From CAYGZC01 sp964354225 (lineage in GTDB: Bacteria; Bacteroidota; Ignavibacteria; UBA10030; SZUA-254): a stretch of 15,345 bases of DNA. The stretch lies in assembly GCA_964354225.1 (NCBI GenBank), contig CAYGZC010000067.1, positions 1 through 15,345 of the forward strand, read 5' to 3'. Within the stretch, counting starts at the first letter, position 1, and the number at the start of each line of letters is the position of its first letter. Of this stretch, positions 6,190 to 13,070 are shown piece by piece. A program made the position numbers and the translations under genes. The notes beneath the pieces were generated by a model that worked only from the letters and a program-made list of their open reading frames with translations, did no database searches and had not been told where the DNA came from.

Positions 6190-8205
6190 TTAAAACGATG
6201 GCTGCATGTCAACAATACGCATCCAACCCTTGAGAATGCCCATCTTTACTTCTGCATCCTGAAGGTATTGATATGCACCAACATTCCATGCTTCATCAAA
6301 ACCTTTTGTGATTATTGTTGTCTCAACCGGAACCCAGACCGACTCCTTCCCTTTATCGTTTCTCCGAATTATATACCGTTTCGGATTGTCGCTGATTCGA
6401 AAAGCTTCTTTTGGATCGATGCCAGTATCAAACATCATATAAATATGTGAATCTTCCGGGTGATCTGGCGGGATAACGTCAATAAAAGCTGTTGAAATTC
6501 CAACGCTCATCAATAATGATGTATAACCAACAGTCATATCATCGCAATCGCCGCCGTGCAGTGAGAGGGTTTCAGACGGATACTGCACGAAATCTTTGCT
6601 CTTTTGGGGATCGTGAACGTAGAGCAGCCGTTGAGAGAATGCGTTAAAAATTGTTTTCGCTTTCTCAAAATTTTGTGTTACGTTCGGAACCGTATCAAGT
6701 AGAGATTTGCTTTGACTTAAAACCGAGCGAGTAAATTTTAAAACATCGGGATCATCCGGTGTAACGAAATACTTCAACGAAATTACATCTCCATCCCAAT
6801 CGTTTCTCCCCCGTACCAGCACCCGTGTTTGATAACTGTCGTCGTAATCGGAAGATACCTCCGCATGGACGTACACGGTTCCATCGTAAATGGAAAATTT
6901 CTTCACGTTGTTCACCAGATCGCTGAATACCGCAAAGAAAGGAACCTCGACAACTTCGTTCGGAGCTATTGCGTATAATTTTGTTTCTGTTGGTGCATTC
7001 ATAATATCGCTAATGTAAAAGCTCACTTTCGCGCTGATTAGTTTGGATGAAATATTTTTCACACGAGCTTTTCCAATGGGTCTGAATGCATATACCTGAT
7101 GCGCCGCTGTGAAAACCTCGCTCAACATTTCCGCGTATTCAATTCGAGCCAGTGTCTCTCTCGTCCGACCTAAATTCACATTCACCGAGAGCAAAATCCT
7201 GTCCGCCGTGAACGGCGTATAGTCGATATCAACAAGTGAGGACGAGCTAAAGATATCAATGTTCGAACTGCCCGTTCTGTTAGATTGCTTAGAATATTTC
7301 AAATAACTCAAATCAAGCCGGGCAGGCGCAAAATTAATTCCCACACCGATTCCAATCGCCTCAATGTTTTCAAAAACCTTCGAGTATATTCCCCCTCTCA
7401 ATTCTATCCAATCTGACGGGATCAATTCAGCGCCGATGCGTATATTTTTTTTGGTATCTCCATCTATGCCTATTTTCAGATTATCAAATCCTTCATACGC
7501 CGCGCCGAAGTCTGCACGTTTCTCAAGATTTAAATTATACTCACGCACATCATCTATCAACTTTTCTTCATTAAGCTCAAATAAATTTTTTAATGCTATC
7601 CCAATTGTCCATGCGGTGCTCATCTTATACAGAGCGCCCATATCGATTGTCCAAAGGTTGGCCTTGAAGCTGTTAATCCGGGATTGAATAACATAGCTCG
7701 TGTCAAAAAAGTATTTTGTATCCGAAATGTTTGTCTCGAAGAACTTTGCACCCAAGCCAAGGGAAATATTATCAGTAAGTCGGTAGCTATAACCAAGCGA
7801 ATAATTTTGGTGATATGTAATTTTTTTATCGAACTTTGTCGTTATCTCATTACCGATTGAATCGTAAACGCTTAGGGTTGTTGGCACGATAAACTCAAGA
7901 ATTTTACCGGGCGAATAACGGATGGCAACTGTATGTCTTCCTAAAAAATTTTTCCCAACACTAAGCGAATGCAGTGCAACGCCGGACTGTTTTTGTGCAA
8001 CATAATTTGTAAGACCAACTTCCCAGTCTTTTATGTCGCATAGACCGGCAGGATTCCAATCAATGGAATTTAGATCGTTCGTCAGAGATGTTAAAGCTCC
8101 AATTCCGACGCCTCGAGCAGAACCGAGGTATTGTGCAATTGATATATTGGCTGTTATGTACACGGCGATGAAAAATAAATATGTAATTCGTTTATATCCT
8201 GTCAA
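6190..8205 (-). CDS. PorV-type outer-membrane beta-barrel fused to a transglutaminase-like domain
   Basis: This 671-residue protein has a signal peptide (1-24). A barrel of the PorV/UPF0164 (FadL-like) type follows at about 25-347, opened by A-R-G-V-G-I-G-A-L-T-S and W-N-P-A-G-L and continuing with alternating amphipathic strands. An Ig-like linker covers about 375-465 (V-K-N-I-S-S-K-x-I-S-A-K-V-S-F-Y-I). A transglutaminase-like (papain-fold) domain at about 490-645 ends the protein. Likely catalytic residues are Cys554 in G-G-D-C-D-D-M and His587 in D-S-H-I-Y-M; the third position is Glu628 (W-V-P-V-E-T-T) where Asp is usual. PorV proteins take part in T9SS cargo release and anchoring, and transglutaminase-fold enzymes cut or form isopeptide bonds. 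A barrel-tethered enzyme acting on secreted surface proteins is the inferred role. The start is TTG, because no ATG lies between the upstream TAG and the signal peptide and there is no strong ribosome binding site. The gene ends 15 nt before the FecR gene. Confidence 0.85.
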   Translation of the reverse strand: MTGYKRITYLFFIAVYITANISIAQYLGSARGVGIGALTSLTNDLNSIDWNPAGLCDIKDWEVGLTNYVAQKQSGVALHSLSVGKNFLGRHTVAIRYSPGKILEFIVPTTLSVYDSIGNEITTKFDKKITYHQNYSLGYSYRLTDNISLGLGAKFFETNISDTKYFFDTSYVIQSRINSFKANLWTIDMGALYKMSTAWTIGIALKNLFELNEEKLIDDVREYNLNLEKRADFGAAYEGFDNLKIGIDGDTKKNIRIGAELIPSDWIELRGGIYSKVFENIEAIGIGVGINFAPARLDLSYLKYSKQSNRTGSSNIDIFSSSSLVDIDYTPFTADRILLSVNVNLGRTRETLARIEYAEMLSEVFTAAHQVYAFRPIGKARVKNISSKLISAKVSFYISDIMNAPTETKLYAIAPNEVVEVPFFAVFSDLVNNVKKFSIYDGTVYVHAEVSSDYDDSYQTRVLVRGRNDWDGDVISLKYFVTPDDPDVLKFTRSVLSQSKSLLDTVPNVTQNFEKAKTIFNAFSQRLLYVHDPQKSKDFVQYPSETLSLHGGDCDDMTVGYTSLLMSVGISTAFIDVIPPDHPEDSHIYMMFDTGIDPKEAFRISDNPKRYIIRRNDKGKESVWVPVETTIITKGFDEAWNVGAYQYLQDAEVKMGILKGWMRIVDMQPSF

Positions 8206-8217
8206 ACTCGTTGAGCG

Positions 8218-9120
8218 CTATTGTTGTACATTTAGTACTACATTGTGAATTGATGCTGGTCGAATTAGAATGTTTCCATATCCGCCAATCGCCGCAGTTA
8301 AGGGCGGTCTAGCATCAGAAACGAATGTGAATAGAAATTTCTGGTATTGTTTAATCGGCAGTATTTCCAATATTTTTGTGGGGATAGTTATTTCACTCTT
8401 CACATTTTGGATTCTAAGGTGAAGCACCGGAGCCCACGTTCGTTGCATCAAGCCACCTTCACGACTGATAACGAGATCCACAATTTGATTCGCACAATCC
8501 CACTTCAGGCGCAGCGGCTCTGTGACATGAATATATTGCGGCACTATTCCCGTGATACGAATTTCTGGTGGGGGGATAAATGGAATGTTGAAGGAACCAA
8601 TTCCATGGCGCCCAGAACCTTTCCAATGATACGTATGCCCATGGTGATAACTATATGCTTTTTTAAACTTATACTGATACCCGATGATTGTATCTTTCAC
8701 CATCATTGGAAGCTTAATTCTCCTCGGATAGATATCAAACGTATCGTTATCGATGCTGAGAGTGCCAACGTCGTAAGAAGCATATGTTATTAGGCGGCCA
8801 TTATGTAGAATTGGTGCCGAGCTATCTAAAAATACTGCTTCCGCCTGAACCAAACTGTCCTTTACAGGGAATCCAAACCGTATGCTGGTAAAAATCATTC
8901 TACCATAACATTTCATGTTTTCAGCACCAAAAAGTCCGGTGCTGTCAACACCTGATTGAAGATATAGCGAATCTGTAACTGTGCCCACAGATTTCAACTC
9001 GATCAGTTTTGAGTCATCTTGTTCATCAAACAACGCTACCGGTCCAGTATTTTTGCATCCCGACCAGACCAGCCCGAATAGAGTAACGATCAATGCGAGG
9101 TTTATCGTTGAATGTTTCAT
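8218..9120 (-). CDS. Putative lipoprotein of unknown function (about 300 aa)
   Basis: The family is not recognised. The frame is open with an ATG at 9156 (312 aa), but the ATG at 9120 gives a compact signal peptide (M-K-H-S-T-I-N-L-A-L-I) ending in V-W-S-G-C with Cys at residue 22. The 12 extra residues upstream are Lys/Asn/Tyr-rich and come from AT-rich DNA that looks non-coding. Neither start has a clear Shine-Dalgarno, so the choice is tentative. The Trp at -3 of the lipobox is unusual. The body is beta-rich, with a striking His/Tyr/Trp/Gly stretch (Y-S-Y-H-H-G-H-T-Y-H-W, about 135-145) followed by P-F-I-P-P-P-E-I-R-I-T, after which an Ig-like C-terminal region is likely. The TAG stop lies 12 nt before, and in the same frame as, the TTG start of the barrel-transglutaminase gene, so the two are probably made together. 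Confidence 0.72.
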   Translation of the reverse strand: MKHSTINLALIVTLFGLVWSGCKNTGPVALFDEQDDSKLIELKSVGTVTDSLYLQSGVDSTGLFGAENMKCYGRMIFTSIRFGFPVKDSLVQAEAVFLDSSAPILHNGRLITYASYDVGTLSIDNDTFDIYPRRIKLPMMVKDTIIGYQYKFKKAYSYHHGHTYHWKGSGRHGIGSFNIPFIPPPEIRITGIVPQYIHVTEPLRLKWDCANQIVDLVISREGGLMQRTWAPVLHLRIQNVKSEITIPTKILEILPIKQYQKFLFTFVSDARPPLTAAIGGYGNILIRPASIHNVVLNVQQ

Positions 9121-9170
9121 GTTATTATAATTTAAATATTTTTTTAATTTTTTCATACGTTCACAGAGGA

Positions 9171-9203
9171 AAATCCGATGGATTGAAACAATCCATCGGA
9201 TTT
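9171..9203 (-). terminator. Hairpin terminator after the 319-aa lipoprotein gene
   Basis: A perfect 14-bp inverted repeat (9171-9184 with 9190-9203) has a 5-nt loop. In the minus-strand transcript the stem ends in GGAUUU and continues as UUCCUCU, a short U-rich tail; A-rich sequence precedes it. It sits 16 nt after the stop codon at 9220. It would end or attenuate transcription between the two lipoprotein genes, so the second gene may need its own promoter or read-through. Confidence 0.7.
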
Positions 9204-9219
9204 AAAAAATACCATAAAA

Positions 9220-10179
9220 TCAGTACCTTTTAACTATATACGGAACCCCAACAAACATATTCATGAATGGGGCAGTGTCATCATTAATTGAATTATACGA
9301 CATTACGTCGTAAACAGCATTAAATCTGCAAACATTAACGCCCTGCGGCAAGCGTGCTGCAAACCGCATTTCAAACTCTCTCGTGTAAGACAGTTGATTA
9401 CCAGTACTATCGACCATCTGCATTCTTGTTCTGTACCGATGAGTAAATCTGTGAGTGACTGAATGTCGTAAAACGGCATATTCACGACTCGTGTCTGTAC
9501 TTTGTATTTGAGCACGGACCATCATTGTATCGCCAAGATTTAGAATGGGAATCCTGTAAGGACCGAATCTAAAGCGGAGCCACTGCATCGTAGGTTCCGA
9601 TATTACCAGTGTATCGTGTGGTGTGTAGATTTCCAGCTTAGTGATGTTGAAATTTCTTGATTCGTTGGTTCCTCCGGAGACCGTAGTAATATCGATAGGT
9701 TTCCAATTATTTTTAGGATCACTTGTTCTCGCGATTCGCATGAACCGAACTTGGCGCTGTACTTGACTTGTGAATTGTTTTTGAAGCGTGTCCAGTGTCG
9801 ATAAACCACTGGAGGATGATGCTACTATTATCAACCCCCCTTTTATTGTTTTAACGATTGTTGCAGTCGCTATCGAATCGCCCGCTATAACAATATTGCT
9901 GTTCCTTTGAATGTTGTCAATCTTACGGCCCCATTTAATCGGAGTTATGGGAAAAAGCGGTTTTTCTAATGAACTAACCTCCCAGTCTTGTGCTGATCCA
10001 TCATCAATCGTAGCTTCATCGGAACTGGAAAAATCAGCAATCGAATCGATACTCTCAATCTGTGACTTTAATACTTCTTGATCGCTTTGAACTACGGGAG
10101 AAGTGCTATCTTTTGAACAACCGAAGAGTATAAAAAATGCGAAAAGAATAAAACTTAAAAACCAGTATGCGTTTTTCAT
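9220..10179 (-). CDS. Lipoprotein of unknown function (319 aa)
   Basis: I do not recognise this family. The start chosen is the ATG at 10179, because GGAG lies 7 nt upstream of it; an in-frame TTG 12 nt earlier overlaps that ribosome binding site and is unlikely. The signal peptide ends in I-L-F-G-C, giving a lipidated Cys at residue 21, then C-S-K-D-S-T-S-P, a common N-terminal linker of Bacteroidota surface or periplasmic lipoproteins. An acidic Ser/Asp-rich stretch (about 35-65) precedes a beta-rich body. The C-terminal half contains short aromatic strands (R-F-R-F-G-P-Y-R-I-P-I-L) and a His/Arg-rich strand pair (R-H-S-V-T-H-R-F-T-H-R-Y-R-T-R). It is the first gene after the regulatory region next to the sigma54 activator and is followed by a hairpin terminator, so it may be the main target of that regulator. 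Its function is not predicted. Confidence 0.75.
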   Translation of the reverse strand: MKNAYWFLSFILFAFFILFGCSKDSTSPVVQSDQEVLKSQIESIDSIADFSSSDEATIDDGSAQDWEVSSLEKPLFPITPIKWGRKIDNIQRNSNIVIAGDSIATATIVKTIKGGLIIVASSSSGLSTLDTLQKQFTSQVQRQVRFMRIARTSDPKNNWKPIDITTVSGGTNESRNFNITKLEIYTPHDTLVISEPTMQWLRFRFGPYRIPILNLGDTMMVRAQIQSTDTSREYAVLRHSVTHRFTHRYRTRMQMVDSTGNQLSYTREFEMRFAARLPQGVNVCRFNAVYDVMSYNSINDDTAPFMNMFVGVPYIVKRY

Positions 10180-10220
10180 AACTTTCTCCAATTATTAATA
10201 ATTTCGTTAATTAAACCATC

Positions 10221-10276
10221 CCGCCGCCCTTTTCTTGATGCCCGCAAGTTGATTTAGATAATGATAAGGGCAGCGG
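10221..10276 (-). promoter_or_regulatory. Structured 5' leader (11-bp helix with inner hairpin) before the lipoprotein gene
   Basis: The minus-strand transcript can pair CCGCUGCCCUU (10276-10266) with AAGGGCGGCGG (10231-10221) as an unbroken 11-bp helix with one G-U wobble; the plus-strand transcript would instead have a C-A mismatch. This suggests the structure is meant for the minus-strand RNA. Inside the 34-nt loop, CUUG (10248-10245) can pair with CAAG (10237-10234). No U-tract follows the helix, so it is not a simple terminator. It does not match any riboswitch class that I recognise. Confidence 0.35.
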
Positions 10277-10295
10277 AACGATTGGTATGAACATC

Positions 10296-10316
10296 ATCAA
10301 ACACCGTACCATTATA
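10296..10316 (-). promoter_or_regulatory. Candidate promoter: near-consensus sigma54 element overlapping a TATAAT box
   Basis: Read on the minus strand, TGGTAC-N5-TTGAT (10311 to 10296) matches the sigma54 consensus TGGYAYR-N4-TTGCW except for A in place of C in the -12 GC pair. That position is normally strongly conserved, so this may be a weak or non-sigma54 site. A TATAAT box at 10316-10311 overlaps it, but no good -35 box at a normal distance was found. Transcription from the sigma54-like element would start near 10285 and give a leader of about 105 nt before the lipoprotein gene. Confidence 0.35.
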
Positions 10317-10357
10317 TAATCGTTCAAAACAGTTAGGAATAACAAAAAATAGAATGT

Positions 10358-10390
10358 TGATGTGCGGGATAATTGGGGTGATCTGCGGGA
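10358..10390 (-). promoter_or_regulatory. Tandem direct repeats, probable enhancer (upstream activating) sites
   Basis: Two 12-bp direct repeats read TGATSTGCGGGA on the plus strand, at 10358-10369 and 10379-10390. They match at 11 of 12 positions and start exactly 21 bp apart, that is two turns of the helix on the same face. The similarity continues weakly beyond the core (ATTG follows both after 2-3 bases). They lie between the stop of the sigma54-activator gene and a sigma54-like promoter, about 80 and 100 bp upstream of the predicted start of transcription, which is the usual place for enhancer-binding protein sites. That the CHASE2/sigma54 protein binds here is inference. Confidence 0.5.
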
Positions 10391-10433
10391 ATGATTGATT
10401 TCAGGCGTTGAGAATATCTTTCAATCCGGAATT

Positions 10434-13061
10434 TTACTTAAGCGCCCATTCACGTTTGTACGCCGAGGTTATTATTTCATCCAGATAGGGATGGTATCGC
10501 TGCGGTAGATTCTTGTATTTAGGTTTCGATGTAAGGATTGCTTGCTCGATTGATTTCGATTTTTCTACAGACTCTATGGCATTATTGAGATATTCATGAA
10601 GTTTTTTCTCGACTCTTTCACAAACTTCTGCATCTTGTGTAAGCGCTATTGATTGGGTTGCGGCAGAAATATCCCACCGTGATTCCACAAACGCTTTGAA
10701 GCAATAGCCACGGAAATACTCGGCAACCGTTCCCCGATTCAATCCTCCAACATCGTCGGCAGTTTCCGAAATTGAGCTTCGAGAAAATTTCTTCTCGCGC
10801 AGCAATTTAATAATTTGCTGCTCAAGATCTAAGGCGGAGTTTTGTGGGTTTGTTATTTCTGCGGGAAAATCTTTTAAACGTAAAAGAAGTCTTCCGTCCG
10901 ATTTCGCCATGAGAACAGCCCGCTTGACAAGACTTTGAAGTTCTCGAATATTACCTTTCCATTCATTTCGCATTAACGCCTCCATAGCGCTCGCACTGCA
11001 TTTCATGCGAGAATCTTCAAGCGATATAAAATGCTCGGCTAAAATTGGAATGTCATCAATCCTTTCACGAAGAGGTGGAAGCTGGATTGGAAATACATTC
11101 AGCCGATAAAACAGATCTTCCCGAAATTTCTTTTCAGCAACTGCCTGGCTAAGATTTTTATTTGTTGCGGCAATAACACGTACATCAACCTTCAAGGTCT
11201 TTGTGCTACCTACGCGCTCCAATGTTCCATCTTGCAACACACGTAGAAGCTTAACCTGGAATGCCTCACTTGTCTCACCGACCTCATCCAATAAAATTGT
11301 TCCACCATCTGCAAGTTCAAATCGTCCCGCTTTTTCTTTAGCTGCCCCGGTGAACGCACCTCTCTCATGTCCAAATAGTTCGCTCTCCAACAACGTTTCA
11401 GTAAGCGCTCCACAATTAACAGCAATAAATGGCTTATCCTTCCGGCGCGAATGCTCATGGAGAGCACGGGCAACAAGTTCTTTTCCTGTTCCGCTTTCTC
11501 CTAATAAGAGTACTGTTGTATTGTGTTCAGCAATTTTTTTAATTATTGAAACAATTTCTTCCATCGGTCCGCCACTTTGGTAAATAATACTGCTGAATTC
11601 CTTCCTAACAGCGATGGGCGTCTCCTCGGTGGTTTGTAGTGGTTGTAAATCGGCTGCTATATCTTTTAGCCTGCTAATTTCCTGTTGGTATTTTTGAGCC
11701 TCTTCAATCATCTGTGTATGATGGTTTTCCCTTTCCTTGTGTTGAGTTGAAGAAAGTTCTTTTTCGAGTTCACCTAATTTTAATTCTTTCTCTTGAAGGA
11801 GTTTTGTTATCCGATTTTTTTCCTGATCAAGTACATCAGCGCGTTCCCTAACGACCTTATGTTTGTACATTAGCATCGCCGCGGTGACGAACATACCAGT
11901 AAAAAGCGGATAACCAAGTGGAACAACATAAGACTTTACTGAAAATAGATAAAAAGAAGTTATTACAACGATAAGAAGAAATTCGCTCACACCTAATAAT
12001 GCGGAAAGTTCTTTTTTTATAACCATGAGGAGCGTGCACAACAAACCAACGAGCAATATCAACAAATGCTCAAAGATTAGTGGAGTTCGCCTAATAAAAT
12101 TATCATGAAGTGCGTTATGAATGAACGTTGCGTGAATACAGATTGAGGGAAATTGCTGTGCAAAGGGAGTTGAGATGAAATTGCTTCTTCCTTCTGCAAT
12201 TATCCCTATGAGAACAATCGCTCCTTTAATCTGTTCGATAGACTGAGACGGCTTTCCACCGGATTTCCATATATTATACGACTTTAAGAATTCAATAACG
12301 GAAAACATGTTCAGCGATTTTACCCCACCAAGATAATTGACAGAGATATTTCCGTTGGGAGATCCCGGTATTTGTAAACTATTGTTTTCCTTTCTTACTC
12401 GTCCCGCTTGTTGAGTAAACGCGTTGAGGAACACTTTATATGCAAATGCCGGAACATATCTTCCCGATCCAATTCCAATTACTATCGGAACATCAAAATC
12501 AGAACTAATGACTGTATGCCCAAAACCGGCAGCCGCATCCATTAATAGACGAATCGGTGTGCTTAAATTTATGCCTCTTGGTATTTGAAAAGGACCACAA
12601 GTCTTAATTGTAAATCGGTTAGGGAGGGAATCATCAGTTATTTCGGGTGTGTTGAGTGTGTCATCGGAAAGAGCGCGGAAATACCCGCCAAGTATAACAT
12701 TCCCCGATTGTTTCATAACGTCGGCGAGAAGCTCATCATATTCCGATCCATGTATATCGGGTTCGGTGAACGCAATATCAATACCAATTGCTTTGACGCC
12801 AACTTCATGCAGAGCGTTGATGATAAGTGCATAGTAACTTCTTTTCAATGGCCATCCGCCAAGCGATGCAATATCATCGTTTCCTAAATATAGTATCACA
12901 ATCGAGCTGTCGACTTTTGCTTCGCCTCGAATTCGATACTCCTGTGTCAGTATACTTTTGTCAATATCGCTTAAGAGATCCGGGATTATTATTGATACCA
13001 AAACAAATACAAGTGTTACCCCGATGCCGATATACAATTGTTTTGATCTGGTGAATTTCAT
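10434..13061 (-). CDS. Membrane-bound CHASE2 sensor / sigma54-activator (bacterial enhancer-binding protein) fusion
   Basis: This 875-residue regulator carries its own sensor. A membrane helix lies at about 8-30. A CHASE2 extracytoplasmic domain follows at about 35-310 (W-P-L-K-R, then G-V-K-A-I-G-I-D-I-A-F-x-E). Three hydrophobic helices cover about 327-398, then a coiled coil (404-470) and a complete AAA+ sigma54-interaction domain (about 485-720). The AAA+ domain shows Walker A G-E-S-G-T-G-K-E (521-528), the sigma54-contacting G-A-F-T-G-A loop (568-573), Walker B G-G-T-I-L-L-D-E (586-593) and R-E-D-L-F-Y-R-L-N-V-F. It should therefore remodel RNA polymerase-sigma54 from the membrane. The last 130 residues lack an obvious Fis-type helix-turn-helix. 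Instead they have a possible HTH at about 760-790 (S-I-S-E-T-A-D-D-V-G-G-L-N-R-G-T-V-A) followed by a helical tail. CHASE2 is better known on adenylate cyclases and histidine kinases. There is no receiver domain, so it acts as a one-component system. No Shine-Dalgarno is visible before the ATG, so coupling to the preceding gene is likely. Confidence 0.9.
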   Translation of the reverse strand: MKFTRSKQLYIGIGVTLVFVLVSIIIPDLLSDIDKSILTQEYRIRGEAKVDSSIVILYLGNDDIASLGGWPLKRSYYALIINALHEVGVKAIGIDIAFTEPDIHGSEYDELLADVMKQSGNVILGGYFRALSDDTLNTPEITDDSLPNRFTIKTCGPFQIPRGINLSTPIRLLMDAAAGFGHTVISSDFDVPIVIGIGSGRYVPAFAYKVFLNAFTQQAGRVRKENNSLQIPGSPNGNISVNYLGGVKSLNMFSVIEFLKSYNIWKSGGKPSQSIEQIKGAIVLIGIIAEGRSNFISTPFAQQFPSICIHATFIHNALHDNFIRRTPLIFEHLLILLVGLLCTLLMVIKKELSALLGVSEFLLIVVITSFYLFSVKSYVVPLGYPLFTGMFVTAAMLMYKHKVVRERADVLDQEKNRITKLLQEKELKLGELEKELSSTQHKERENHHTQMIEEAQKYQQEISRLKDIAADLQPLQTTEETPIAVRKEFSSIIYQSGGPMEEIVSIIKKIAEHNTTVLLLGESGTGKELVARALHEHSRRKDKPFIAVNCGALTETLLESELFGHERGAFTGAAKEKAGRFELADGGTILLDEVGETSEAFQVKLLRVLQDGTLERVGSTKTLKVDVRVIAATNKNLSQAVAEKKFREDLFYRLNVFPIQLPPLRERIDDIPILAEHFISLEDSRMKCSASAMEALMRNEWKGNIRELQSLVKRAVLMAKSDGRLLLRLKDFPAEITNPQNSALDLEQQIIKLLREKKFSRSSISETADDVGGLNRGTVAEYFRGYCFKAFVESRWDISAATQSIALTQDAEVCERVEKKLHEYLNNAIESVEKSKSIEQAILTSKPKYKNLPQRYHPYLDEIITSAYKREWALK

Positions 13062-13070
13062 GGAAGTAGT

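Noticed and set aside
9121..9156. ATG at 9156 as the start of the second lipoprotein
   Set aside because: It adds 12 Lys/Asn-rich residues in front of a complete signal peptide. It is possible but less likely, and neither start has a clear ribosome binding site.
10180..10191. TTG start for the 319-aa lipoprotein at 10191
   Set aside because: It would put the start codon over the GGAG ribosome binding site of the ATG at 10179, which gives a normal lipoprotein signal peptide.
10241..10246. Third copy of the enhancer core (TGCGGG, inverted)
   Set aside because: Only the 6-bp core matches, it lies downstream of the promoter, and the same 6-mer occurs by chance in coding regions of the window.
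12585..12887. Plus-strand open frames opposite the CHASE2 gene and other antisense frames across the window
   Set aside because: They are mirror frames of well-supported minus-strand genes and have no start signals or domains.
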